Origin: Mesostigma viride
Taxonomy: Eukaryota > Streptophyta > Mesostigmatophyceae > Mesostigmatales > Mesostigmataceae
Assembly (NCBI GenBank): GCA_009746045.1
Contig: RPFO01000465.1
Coordinates: 5,001 to 69,000, forward strand
Direction: 5' to 3'
Length of the DNA: 64,000 bases
The translations under genes and the position numbers were made by a program. Positions 1 to 10,409 of the stretch are shown one piece after another. Each line of letters opens with the position of its first letter. Positions within the stretch are counted from its first letter, which is position 1. Below the pieces are notes generated by a model, which was not told the origin of the DNA, did not search any database, and saw nothing but the letters and a program-made list of their open reading frames with translations.

Positions 1-993
1 CGGGCATTTTGGAGCTGTACGTGGCAATAGGCAACGGCGCAAGGGTGGCAACGATACGTCCATAGAACTACCAGGAGCTGTACGTGGCAGAAGGCGTGCA
101 GCAGTTGGCTAGAATGCAAATGTGACGATGATCAATACATGGCAATACCAGGGAGCTGCAGGCTCCAGTAGGCATGCCCCTTGGCAATGATTCAAGGGTG
201 GCACTGATACGTACCAGCAGATATAATACTGGCATGCGCCAGCAGGCCCTGACGCAAATATCAATAGACTGTTGCCTTGCGTGGGGACCACCGTAGCAAC
301 TGCCTGCATGACGTTGTCATGGACCAGCTCACATTGACCTCCTGGGCCCATGCCTGATGTGCCACGCGGCACACACCCTGCTGGTAGAGCAGCCACCTCG
401 GATGCCATGGCAGCAGCATGGTAGCCAAGGGTCGTGCCGGCGGACGATTTACCAACCTGGTCTTTGTGCCTCCAAAGAATTGAACCGTATTAAAGTGCAT
501 GCCCTGTCATTGGTTAGGCTGGTGCTGTCAGCAAGCTGTGGCCGCACAATCATCTCTTTTGTATCATGGTGCCTGTCATTTCATCAGATAGCATAGTGCC
601 TCTTCTAATGTCAACTGGTGGATGCCCCATCTGTACAATCCCCACCAACTCCCCACCATGCCCACCAAGGTAGGCATGCTACATGGAGGACCGCTTTACG
701 AGAGCAGGACATTCAATCCAAGTGGGGCGGTTGGAATCAGCCGAAGACAAAAACCGTGTTGCTGCCCCCGTCTCGCCTATCCGCCCATGACGACCCTGCC
801 TCTGTCCCCATCAAAGGCCGCTCCATCGCTCCTTCGTATTGCTCTCTTCTTTCAACACATAAACCTGGGTGCCGCGACGCTCGTGGCAAGTGGCTGCTGC
901 TTGTTACCCTTCAACGCTGCCGCCAACCTGCAACACTGCTTGCCCGTCTGGTGACACATATGCCTCCCCGTGCCCCCCCCCGCCCCACCACAG
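1..993. other. Intron or upstream sequence of the channel gene; no exon recognised
   Basis: This stretch precedes the pore exon. The upstream voltage-sensor exons (S1-S5) expected for this channel family were not recognised here, and codon use looks non-coding. It ends in a pyrimidine-rich tract and a CAG acceptor at 991-993. A few short repeated phrases (for example GGAGCTGTACGTGGCA near 10 and 70) occur near the start. Nothing else is supported. Confidence 0.5.
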
Positions 994-1183
994 CTACGTG
1001 ACCTCCCTCTACTGGTCCATCACCACGTACACCACGGTGGGCTACGGCGACATCCATGCGGTGAACGAGCTGGAGAAGATCTCGTCGGCCATCTACATGG
1101 TCTTCAACATGGGCGTCATGGCCTACATCCTGGGCAACATCGCGCTGCTCGTCACGGGCGGGGACCAGCGCACCGCCGAATAC
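994..1183 (+). CDS. Exon: K+ channel pore helix, selectivity filter and S6
   Basis: The exon opens after CAG at 991-993, completes one split codon, then reads YVTSLYWSITTYTTVGYGD, the K+ selectivity filter of Shaker-type channels. It continues with HAVNELEKISSAIYM and the S6 segment ending GNIALLVTGG, which aligns with the plant motif GNMTNLVV. The donor GTACGTA begins at 1184. The filter is intact. Confidence 0.92.
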
Positions 1184-4100
1184 GTACGTAACGGGCGACA
1201 GCAGGCTGCCTGAGGAGCCACCCAGAAGCACGGCACATGAGAACAGGGCGCCCGTCTGTATCCACTTCTTATGCCCGCTGCCGCCTTTTGCGGGCATGGA
1301 CGCACCACTTGACGCACCGATGTCTTAGTTTATGACATCCTACGACGCACTGCTGTTGCGCGTTGCTCAACCTGTCCTTGCCTGCTGGCGCGCGTGGTTG
1401 CCCATGCTTGCCTCATGACGGCAGGCAGCACAAGCTCTCGCGTGATGAGGCAGTTTAGCGCGACATGCTGCCTCGCGGCGGGGTCGCTTGCTGTTGTGTG
1501 GCTACACTGCGCTACACAACGGGAATCCGGTCCCTGTATCAAGTGCTTGCCTCGCCGTTATCGTTCATGATTTGTTTGCGCTTGCGGCCACTGCCATAGA
1601 CAAGCTGCACATACCGCAGCAACTTGTGCAAGCCATACAAGTCGGTTCCACCCCATGCAATCCCTACTGCCACACAAGCATACTGCAACTTGTCTCATTG
1701 ATGTGCCTTACCCCAACCAGTGCGTCCCAGTGCGTCCCTTGTCTCAACGTGCCGCTGCCGGCCCGCATCCACCCCCTGTCATGTGCCCGCAGCGCGAGCA
1801 ACTGTTCTGGCTGGACGGTTTCTTCTTCCGCAACAACGTGCCCAACGACCTGCGGGCAGAGCTGGTGGGCTATCTCAAGCTACAGCACGACACGTTCGAC
1901 GAGCGCAAGGATGTGCTCGCAGCCTACCCCGCTGCCATCCGCACGCGCGCGCTGCGCCACCTGTACGGCAGCATCTTCAAGCGCGCGTACACGCTCAAGA
2001 ACTGTGGGGAGTCGTTCATCGACAACCTGGTGCGTGTGGCACCTGCGATGATGCGGTGCAAGGCAAGCATGTCAAAGTTGTTGGGTTCCCAGTTTGCAGT
2101 CACGGGGTGAGGCAGCGGAGAGAAGCTGTGCGGGGCATTTCAAGCGTAACTGTGCTGCAACCTTCTCATCCACGCCCCTTGTGCTGCAACCTTCTCATCC
2201 ACGCCCCTTGCGTAGCGCGGGGGGAACCAGGGGCCCCATTGTGGGGCATAAGACTCGACAACGCAGAAAGGAGGCTGATGCTGGGGCGAACCCCAGAGGA
2301 AAGCGCAGGCGATCTTGCACAGAGGAAGGCGATCTTGCACAGAGGAAGGCGATCTTGCACAGAGGAAGGCGATCTTGCACAGAGGAAGGCGATCTTGCAC
2401 AGAGGAAGGCGATCTTGCACAGAGGAAGGCGATCTTGCACAGAGGAAGGCGATCTTGCACAGAGGAAGGCGATCTTGCACAGAGGCAGGCGATCTTGCAC
2501 AGAGGAAGGCGATCTTGCACAGAGGAAGGCGATCTTGCACAGAGGAAGGCGATCTTGCACAGAGGAAGGCGATCTTGCACAGAGGCAGGCGATCTTGCAC
2601 AGAGGCAGGCGATCTTGCACAGAGGAAGGCGATCTTGCACAGAGGAAGGCGATCTTGCACAGAGGCAGGCGATCTTGCACAGAGGAAGGCGATCTTGCAC
2701 AGAGGAAGGCGATCTTGCACACAGGAAGGCGATCTTGCACAGAGGAAGGCGATCTTGCACAGAGGAAGGCGATCTTGCACAGAGGAAGGCGATCTTGCAC
2801 AAGGAGTAGCGAAATGTGATTGCGCAGGGTCATGGTCACATGCGAGAGCAAGGTGGCGTTTTTAGAATGGCTACGCACCTGTATCATTTATCTACCTGGC
2901 TACCGAGCGCATGGCGGTGCCCTGCTGGTAACACAGCCTGGAATGGTTCCCCCCTCGTCAACCAGTGGCAGAAAATAAAAGCTTGGGAGTCCTTTGCACC
3001 CATCACCCTGTCATTGCGATGTTTGGAAGCAGAGGATGAGAGAGGGGGAGACCGCCTGATCACAGATGGATACGGGGGAGGCAGGAGGCTACTTGTTGCT
3101 AAATCTGCAATGCCACTATGCCTGCTGCATGCGCTTGGCTCGTGGATGGATGCGCTTGGCTTGGCCCGCCGTAGCCTTGCTCATTGCGATGTGGAACATG
3201 TGCCCTGCGTGGTTCGGCCCGTGCCACCTGGCAGATCATCAATGCCACCCTGGAGGTGTACATGCCGGGCATCTTCCTCCTCCATGAGCTCGAGTTTGGC
3301 AAGGAGCTATTTATACTTGTCTCCGGCACAGTGGTGGGTGGTGCCGCGTGGTTGGCAAGGAGCTGCTGTTTATGTTTGTCTCCGACTCAGTGGTGGGTGG
3401 TGCCGCGTGGTTGGCAAGGAGCTGTTTATATCTGTCTCCAGCTCAGTGGTGGGTGGTGCCGCGTGGTTGGCAAGGAGCTGTTTATATCTGTCTCCAGCTC
3501 AGTGGTGGGTGGTGCCGCGTGGTTGGCAAGGAGCTTGTTTTTTCTTGTCTCCGGCTCAGTGGTGGGTGGTGCCACGTGGTTGGCAAGGAGCTTGTTTTTT
3601 CTTGTCTCCGGCTCAGTGGTGGGTGGTGCCACGTGGTTGGCAAGGAGCTTGTTTTTTCTTGTCTCCGGCTCAGTGGTGGGTGGTGCCGCCGGATGCCCAT
3701 CGTAGGTGCAGAACGGTGCCCTGCTCCACTGACCAACCCTGTTGCACGCGCAGCTCCTCCTTTGTGTCACCCATACTCCCCTGGTGTGATGGCCATCAAG
3801 CCTCACGCGTGGCCTGGGATGGGCAAGCCATGAGAAGTGTAGGAGGATGCTTGTGTGTTCCCAGTGCAACAGAACCGCAGGTCGTTGGGTGGGCATCCGT
3901 GTGAGCCCACTGATGAGGACCCCACTGGCCATGGACAAAGGTGGGTGGTTGGGTGGGTGGGTGGGTGGGTGGGCGGGCGGGCGGGCGGGGGCGGGCGGGC
4001 GGGCGGGCGGGCGGGCGGGCGGGCGGGCGGGCGGGCGGGCGGGCGGCGGGCGGCGGGCGGGCGGGCGGGCGGCGGCGGGCGGGCGGCGGGCGGGTGGGTG

Positions 4101-7100
4101 GGTGGGTGGGTGGGTGGGTGGGTGGGTGGGTGGGTGGGTGGGTGGGTGAACTAGGGAGTGTTGGGAACTCTCCAGTGCGAACGAATTTTTTGGGACGGCC
4201 CTGCACTGCCGTTCCATTGCTGCGTGGGGCGTGTTGGCATGGACGGCTGGAAGCGTGCTGCTCCCAACCTCTGGCGGAGGTGCTGGTGCAAGAGACGACG
4301 ATAGCTCCTGTGAAGAGGCAGTCTGTTTGTATGTTTGCATTGAACTGCTCTTCCGAACCGTTCAACGCGCATGGGCTGACATGGCTCTGCCTGTCTCCTG
4401 TTTGTCGGCTCGCGTGGAACACTGCACCATACTCTGTCGGCGCCTGCACGGTGCAGGAGCTCTACTCCACCACCGACGGCGCGCATGTGGTACGTGCCTC
4501 CCTGGCTCATGTCGCCCATGTGGTTGCATGTGTTCTCGAGCAGTGGTTATTCCTGCCATCCCCACCCACGCTGCCTCCCCTCCACCCACCCACGCTGCCC
4601 TCCCCTCGGCTAGCGATTCACCTGCTAGAAACTCACTTGGAACCCGTTAGTGCCAGAGGTTTGCACCAAGAAGTGGTAGCCAGGGGAAGCGACGCCGTGC
4701 CTGGCTGCTCTGCTACACCTCCAAGCAGCCCGGGGGATCTGTTTGGTGGAGTTGACCCCATCCATCCTGTTTGGTGGAGTTGACCCCATCCATCCTGTTT
4801 GGTTGAGTCGACCCCATCCATTCAGTTTGGTCGGGTTGGCCCCGTCCATCCCGCTAGTGCATAGGGCCGTACGGATACTCCATCATGTCATGGCCGCGTG
4901 TCCTTGGCGTCATGGACGGGGATGGGGGTGAAATGCGTCCCACGCATGGCCAGCAGCGGCAATTCCCTGACAACCTCACGGGTGTGGTTGCCCCGATGCC
5001 ACTCTCTCCTGAGTGGTTTGTTCTTCATGCCTGGGCACATGGCCCACAATGTCCACGCAAGTTCCTGGTGGGAATGCCTGGTTGCAGTGTTCTTCCTGGA
5101 GTCCATAGCTGTAGAGAAGAAGCTGTGTTATCATGAGATGAGTCTAGGATGCCTTTCCAAGTGCCTGATGCGTCCATGCCACAGCGTTCGGGCCCCAAGG
5201 TCCAGAGCCGCTATGCCTATGGAACCAGCCCTGCTCACGTGTGCATGGGTTCGCCACCTGACCCTATTCTGCTATCTACCCTACCTATCTAACCCTCGTA
5301 TTGCTGCTATCAATGTGGCCATGGCATGTTGCCGGTGCGTGGGCGTCGCAGAAAGTGGGGGAGCGCACGCACGCGGGCGATGTGTTTGGCGAGATCGCGT
5401 TCATCTGCAGCTTCTTGCAGCCGTACAGCGCCAAGGCCATCACCGTCACGCGCGCGCTGCTCATCAAGAAGGAGGCCTACTCGGCGGTCGCGTCGCTGTT
5501 CGTGCAAGACGCAAACATCCTGCTCAAGAACCTCATGGGGGTGCGTGCGCTAGAATAGGGGCGCACCAGTGTGTCTGCCTTTCTATCGTTTCCCCACCTC
5601 TGTCCCCCTCACCCGCCCCTACCCCCGGCCTTTCCTGTCTCCATGGCTACGCCCCTCTTTGCATGGCCTTGCCTGCTTGCTTCTGCTTTGCCTGCGCAAA
5701 ATGTCAAGCCTTGCTCGCCCGTGACACTCCTCGTCCCTAGGCTCATGCATGCCTGGCCGCCACCCACGGCTGGCCCCTCCATTCTCCCTCCTATCATCCC
5801 CCCGCCCCCCCCCCCCAGCGGCTGGAGTCGAAGCAGGACGCGTGGCACCGCGAGCTGTACGCGCGCGTGCGGGCGTCCGACAAGCGGCGCGCGGCCGAGC
5901 GAGCGGACCGGCTGTGCGCGGCCGTGACGGAGAACGATCTGGACGCGATCGACGACATTGTGGGGGAGGAGGGGGGGGCGCAGGCCGAGCTGCTCGGGCA
6001 GAACGGGCGGTACCCGCTGGTACGTTTGGGGGAAACGGGAGGTCGCTGGAACGCATTCCCACGCATGGTCTTGGATGGTGTGGTTGGTTGCCACCCCCCC
6101 TTAGCCACTGGATCGTGGCCGCCACCCACTATGGCCGCCCATATGTTTGCGACGGCCCGGTAGTTCCTTTTAGGTTTCTGTCTCGCTGCCGCCCGCCAGG
6201 CTCTGTTTTGTTAGTAGAACCACTTCGTTGTAACGGCTCCGTGGCGTGTCACCTTTTGGGGCTGATGTCCTCCTCCCTCGTTGCGGTTGCATGCGCATAC
6301 AAGCGTCCCTTCCCCGCTGGTGCACAAAGCAGCATCTCCGCTTCGTGCCTTGTGTATGGTCTCGAGCGTGTGCGCAGGCTGCCGCAGCGGCGGCTGCTCC
6401 CATCATAGATGATGTGGCTTGCCTCCCCCGCCACGTGTGCGCTGAGGGTGGGATGTGCCGTGTGCGATGTGGCTTGCCTCCCCCGCCACATGTGCGATGT
6501 GGGTGGGATGTGCCGTGTGCGATGTGGCTTGCCTCCCCTGCCACGTGTGCGATGTGGGTGGGATGTGCCGTGTGCGATGTGGCTTGCCTCCCCTGCCACG
6601 TGTGTGATGTGGGTGGGATGTGCCGTGTGCAATGTGGCTTGCCTCCCCTGCCACGTGTGCGATGTGGGTGGGATGTGCCGTGTGCGATGTGGCTTGCCTC
6701 CCCTGCCACGTGTGCGATGTGGGCGGGATGTGCCGTGTGCGATGTGGCTTGCCTCCCCTGCCACGTGTGCGCTGTGGGTGGGATGTGCCGTGTGCGATGT
6801 GGTCTTTCTCCCCTGCCACGTGTGCGCTATGGGTGGGATGTGCCGTGTGCGATGTTGCCTTTCTCCCCTGCCGCGTGTGCGCAACTCGCTCCTGGGATGC
6901 TGGCGCCGTCTTCAAGATACATCCTCGCGGTGCCCTCCACATGCCTTGTGGGGCCCTGCCTGCTCAGATGGCGTGTGCGGCCCGCGCCACCGATTGCTTG
7001 CATGTCGTGCCTCTCACTGCAGTGTACTTTGGAGGGATGCATGCGTGGACGACACCTGCCATCTCCCCGCCACCCTCACACGTGCGACCTGCTCCCCCGC

Positions 7101-9237
7101 ATTTTCTGAGATGAATCATCCCCTCCCACTACACCTGTCTGTGCACGTATTTGTACACGTGCATGTGTGTTTGTGTGCCTCTGCGGGGCTGCTGGCGTCG
7201 CGACCCCTCCCGGCTGGCATCATGCGTGGTGGCGGCATGATCCTGGGATGCCAGCATTTGGCGGCGGCCAAGGGCAGCCTGGGCGCGGCGGTGCGGCTGC
7301 TGGACCTCGGCGCGGACCCCAACCTGTTGGACCCGAACGGCGTGTCCCCCGTATACGAGGCGGTGCGCTCCGACCACATCGCGGTGGCTGACGTGCTCAC
7401 GGCCAGCGGCGCCACGCTGCAGCTGGCCAACCCGGGTGTGCAGCTCTGCACCGCCATCAGCAACAACCGGGCGGACCTGGTGGATCGGGTGAGTGCAGCC
7501 TGTAAAACTGGCATCCGGTCGCATGGATGGCGGCTCCCTCTCAAAGCATTACCTAGGCGGTCTGCTTCAGCCAACTGCCAGCAGCAAAGTGGCAGCTGGC
7601 CAGGCCAGCAGTTTCCCCGAGCAGGAGTGGGGGTCCAGGAGGTAGTTGTGCTGGGGAGGGATGGAGAAGGGAGGGAGCAAGCGCGCGGGCAAGCTGCCGG
7701 TCAGGCTCCGACATGGGGAGGTGTCATTGCTTGGCGTTTCAGGGATCCGCTAGTGTTATGACATGGAGGTGATGTTCAGGCCCAGTGGATAAGGACAAGC
7801 GTTTTCACACCATACCGCTCTAGGGGCACCTTGATGCCTCTTGCGGTGGTTCTTGCTGTGCGGCTTTGGGGCATTTCATAGTAGCTAGCTCTGTCCTTCT
7901 GGCACAGGTCACATGTACAGGGTGTCGCGTGTCTCGGATCCTGCCTGTGGCCCATGCCCATCCGCTCGAGCTAATTCCCGCGAGTGGCGTGTCTCTGCAC
8001 CTCGTCGCATCTTGTTGGAGGGAGGGTGTCGATCTCATCCCCATCATTTTCACCAATGGGTAGTGGGTGCGCCTGTGGCAGGGATCGTCTCTGCGCGCCA
8101 ACTGCTCCTGCTAGCGACACTCACCATGCCTCACCTATAGGAAAGACTCACCTGTGACTGCGGATGCATAATGCATCTTGCTTGTGCCTCTCCCTTGTGC
8201 CTGCGGTCGTCACACCGCATCTTGCCGGATTGTGGCGGCGTGCAGCTGCTAACGTATGGCGCCGACTGCAACGAGATGGACTACCACGGCCGGCGAGCGC
8301 TTCACGTGGCGGCCTCGCTGGGGCTTGTCAAGGTGTGTAGGGATGCAAGAGAGGCGGACGCTGGGGGATGCGTGAGGGCACGTGGGGCAAGCCTTCTGCT
8401 GTGCGTGTAGTGCATGCCTACTGCCTACCTTGGCATCCATCAGGGGCGTGGGCATACTTGGGGTGGTGTCAAGGGCGGCGCATAGTTGAGCTAAGTGCTG
8501 GGGAGCGGGGGGGGCGTCAGGTTGTCATGTCGGGGTTGTTTGTTGGGATGGTGGACAGTGTGGCCATGGCATTATACTATCACAACGTGCCAGCGGGCAT
8601 ACCGCCAAGGCGTCTCTCACACGCCTTCACTCTTACACCGGCAGAAACATACCAGCCTTTGTTAGGTCGCATGGAACACATCGGAAGGATCGCGTGTGCT
8701 GCCCCGCAATGCCGAGGGACAGGGGCTGTGGCAAGGGACAGGAGCATCGGCAAAGGGACATGGCCCGAGTGGCATAATTGTTGTACCGGGAGGGGGACTC
8801 CTACCTCCCATTGTTGCCTCTGCACACCTTTTTCCTCACACCATATTCTGCTTGCGATGTGGTATCATCTCCACTCTTCGCTCGCCTCGCTCGGCTCTCC
8901 TGGCCCGGGTTTGTCGTTATTGGTTCTCTTACCCATGCTCGTGTTGCTGGCTCTCATCATTTTTCCCCTTTTCTTTATGACCCCTGCTACCATCCGGCAG
9001 ATCATCAAGCTCCTGCTCGAGAACGGGGCGAGTGTGGAGGCGACGGATGACTGGGGCCGCACCGCGCTGGACGAGGCGGAGCGTGCGGGCCACGAGGACG
9101 CGCTGCGCATGCTGCGGGTGCACGTGGATCGCAGGCGGCGGCTGGAGCGAGAGAAGAGTGGTGGCACGTCCTTGTCGGAGGAAGAGGAGAGAAGTCTCTA
9201 TGGGGATGAGATCAAGGAACCCATCTACGCCTCGTGA
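994..9237 (+). CDS. Plant-type voltage-gated K+ channel, 3' part (pore to ankyrin repeats), 9 exons
   Basis: Partial gene for an AKT/SKOR-like potassium channel of the plasma or an internal membrane. Exons: 994-1183, 1793-2029, 3235-3333, 4457-4489, 5352-5540, 5819-6019, 7255-7488, 8246-8332 and 9001-9237 (TGA 9235-9237). All eight introns are in phase 0 and have GT/AG ends, and together the exons give about 501 residues. Domains in order: pore with TTVGYGD and S6, C-linker, cyclic-nucleotide-binding domain (cNBD), about five ankyrin repeats, then a short acidic tail. The order and spacing match plant AKT/SKOR channels, but the C-terminal KHA domain of those channels is not seen. The N-terminal half (S1-S5) must lie upstream of the window. 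The introns are rich in minisatellites. Family assignment is firm; exact exon borders are inferred from splice motifs and phase. Confidence 0.87.
1793..2029 (+). CDS. Exon: C-linker of the K+ channel
   Basis: This 79-codon exon in phase 0 lies between acceptor CCCGCAG and donor GTGCGTG. It reads from REQLFWLDGFFFRNNV to NCGESFIDNL. Position and pattern (basic or aromatic helix start, LRAELVGYLKLQ, then a GCSSEFI-like end) match the C-linker joining S6 to the cNBD in AKT/SKOR channels. Confidence 0.83.
2307..2800. repeat. 20-bp minisatellite, 25 copies
   Basis: The unit GATCTTGCACAGAGGAAGGC repeats head to tail 25 times with period exactly 20. Variation is almost confined to one A/C position (AGGAAGG or AGGCAGG). 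It lies inside intron 2 of the channel gene. Because 20 is not a multiple of 3 and the unit lacks stops, several frames read open through it; these are not genes. Confidence 0.97.
3235..3333 (+). CDS. Exon: first part of the cNBD
   Basis: The 33-codon exon begins IINATLEVYMPGIFLLHE and ends GKELFILVSGTV, the first beta strands of a cyclic-nucleotide-binding domain (compare plant EEFFLPGEVI and YFVCHGVLE). The donor GTGGGTGG starts at 3334. The last 36 bases of the exon plus the donor are the first copy of a seven-copy tandem repeat, so several alternative downstream donors exist. Confidence 0.82.
3298..3690 (+). repeat. 56-59-bp tandem repeat carrying exon end and 5' splice site, 7 copies
   Basis: Copies start at 3298, 3354, 3413, 3469, 3525, 3582 and 3639 (each begins GGCAAGGAGC). 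Each contains the exon tail, a CAGTG|GTGGGTGG junction and the start of the intron (GCCGCGTGGTT). Copy 1 preserves the coding sequence best; later copies drift and fall out of frame. This is an amplified exon-intron boundary rather than an ordinary intronic satellite. Confidence 0.93.
3941..4147. repeat. G-rich tetranucleotide array (GGGT/GGGC)n
   Basis: About 200 bp of GGGT units, then GGGC with occasional GGC slips, then GGGT again, in intron 3 of the channel gene. The dense G3 runs on the plus (sense) strand can form G-quadruplexes. Confidence 0.95.
4457..4489 (+). CDS. 33-bp micro-exon of the cNBD
   Basis: Between acceptor CACGGTGCAG and donor GTACGTG lie exactly 11 codons reading ELYSTTDGAHV. 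Joined in phase 0 they give LVSGTV-ELYSTTDGAHV-KVGERTHAGDVFGE, a continuous cNBD with the usual loop length. Without this exon the domain would be too short. Splice use is inferred. Confidence 0.7.
4742..4853. repeat. 28-bp tandem repeat, 4 copies
   Basis: Units start at 4742, 4770, 4798 and 4826 (TTTGGTGGAGTTGACCCCAT and diverged versions). The array lies in intron 4 of the channel gene. Confidence 0.9.
5352..5540 (+). CDS. Exon: cNBD core with FGEIA motif
   Basis: A 63-codon phase-0 exon between acceptor GTCGCAG and donor GTGCGTG. It contains HAGDVFGEIAFICSFLQPYS, the phosphate-binding-cassette region of plant channel cNBDs (GDSFGEI-LCNIPQPYT), and ends DANILLKNLMG, like the family's DGR-ILNNLLEG. 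Confidence 0.9.
5819..6019 (+). CDS. Exon: linker helix and first ankyrin repeat
   Basis: A 67-codon phase-0 exon after a poly-C acceptor tract. A charged helix (WHRELYARVRASDKRRAAER) is followed by LCAAVTENDLDAIDDIV, the start of an ankyrin repeat, ending GQNGRYPL at donor GTACGTT. The next exon continues HLAAAKGS, so the intron splits the repeat's GxxPLHLA motif. Confidence 0.87.
6411..6885. repeat. 55-bp minisatellite, about 8.6 copies
   Basis: Units start at 6411, 6466, 6521, 6576 and onward (GATGTGGCTTGCCTCCCCTG then CCACGTGTGC). The array lies in intron 6 of the channel gene. Long open frames on both strands here are by-products of the repeat. Confidence 0.95.
7255..7488 (+). CDS. Exon: ankyrin repeats 1-3
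   Basis: A 78-codon phase-0 exon from HLAAAKGSLGAAVRLLDLGA through ADPNLLDPNGVSPVYEAV to LCTAISNNRADLVDR. The second and third repeats resemble plant AKT channels (ADPN-D-G-PLWEA; FACTAAEQNNLELL). The donor GTGAGTG starts at 7489. Confidence 0.9.
8246..8332 (+). CDS. Exon: ankyrin repeat 4
   Basis: A 29-codon phase-0 exon reading LLTYGADCNEMDYHGRRALH then VAASLGLVK, a canonical ankyrin repeat (G-D-N---D--G--ALH-A---G). It lies between acceptor GCGTGCAG and donor GTGTGTAG. Confidence 0.88.
9001..9237 (+). CDS. Terminal exon: ankyrin repeat 5 and acidic tail
   Basis: Starts IIKLLLENGASVEATDDWGR and TALDEAERAGHEDALRML, matching the last AKT ankyrin repeat (GADVN--D--GWTP-DLAEQQGHED). It continues into a basic then acidic tail ending EIKEPIYAS and a TGA stop. 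No KHA domain follows. Confidence 0.88.
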   Translation: MIKLLLENGASVEATDDWGRTALDEAERAGHEDALRMLRVHVDRRRRLEREKSGGTSLSEEEERSLYGDEIKEPIYAS

Positions 9238-10409
9238 GGAAACCAAATGACGGGAACCATGTAAGGCTACGGAGGAAATGAGGTGCAATAAACCAATTAT
9301 AAAGGAGACAAGTATGGCTACGAAGGAATCGCGGTGCAATGAGCCGTTTAAACCTGCTGAGGAATTGAGATCTGCCTGATAACCCATTCATGGCGACCCA
9401 GGGAATGTAAGAGCCCATTTCCGGCTACATAGGGGGGACTAGTGTGTCCTGTAGCCTAGCCATGAAAGCAAGAGTGCCTGCTCCAATGCGCCATGGATGC
9501 TGGGCACGTGGTGATGCACACTCGTGTAGGGAGCTAGAGGAGCGCTGCCCGGGCCAAGCAAGGTGCTTCGCCCGGGTGCTCCCCACAGCACGGCATGGGC
9601 GTCCTTTTTACCACCGCGCAGGCAAAGGGTGTCCTTCGGGGGCTCATCCGCGTTAGGCACACGACTCCCAGCTGGCCGCAAAAACTTGCAGGAGGGCGAG
9701 GAGTGGCAACGAGCTCCATGGCTGGATTATCGATGCTGGAATGACCACCACCACTGGATCATGGGACCTCCATGGGGCTCAAAGCGCTGCCATGAGATCC
9801 ATGTACGCATGTGCTGCTCAAGGAGGTCATTGCTTAATAGCCGCAATCTAAAACCTGGGGACTGGGCAAGGCGTCGCACTCTGGGCCAAGCTCTGCGCCC
9901 TGGACGTGGTGCGGTTGGCAGCTAGATGACACTTAGGTTGTCCGAATGCGCCAGCGCATCCGGGCAGGAATGACGGCGCCAGGAGCACCACAGGCAGCAG
10001 CGATCGCGCGATATTTTTGTGCGATCAAGTTGCCTGTGGTCGATATCATCTGCCTTTGGTCGATTTCATCTGCTGCCAAAGCTGCCCCCTTTTTCACCTT
10101 GTACACACCTCCCAAACACGGCCGCCTATGTGGGCAGGGGGTGGGCAGGCCCTGGAAAGGGGTTGGGTGGAATATCAGCCTTGCCTGGCGAGTACCTCCT
10201 GGCTCCTCAACTGCCAGGTTTTTTCCTTACTGCTGGTGCTGCCCCGCAGGCGCAGAGCAACACAAAACCCAGGGATAACTGGATTTCTTGTGGGTGTAAA
10301 TGGACTTTTTAAGGGAACGGGGGAGGGGGTGAATGCGCGAAAAGGTAACGAGGTGTGGGCTTCTTGCAGCTGCGTGCATATACAACGCAAAGTCGTCCTT
10401 CAGAATGCT
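9238..10409 (+). other. 3' flank of the channel gene; otherwise no feature seen
   Basis: TGTAA, the polyadenylation signal typical of green algae, occurs at 9260-9264 and 9406-9410, soon after the stop. The assignment as a signal is inference. An imperfect duplication (GGCTACGGAGGAAATG... and GGCTACGAAGGAATCG...) lies between them. No convincing exon or mobile-element tail was seen from 9430 to 10409. Confidence 0.45.

Noticed and set aside
1-993. Channel S1-S5 exons
   Set aside because: No hydrophobic or voltage-sensor segment with splice sites could be recognised.
2140-2887. Overlapping long open frames on both strands
   Set aside because: Produced by a stop-free 20-bp repeat read in several frames; composition is purely repetitive and the region is a channel-gene intron.
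6170-7109. Cys/Trp-rich or His/Thr-rich open frames
   Set aside because: Generated by the 55-bp repeat in a channel intron; only 7255-7488 nearby is a real exon.
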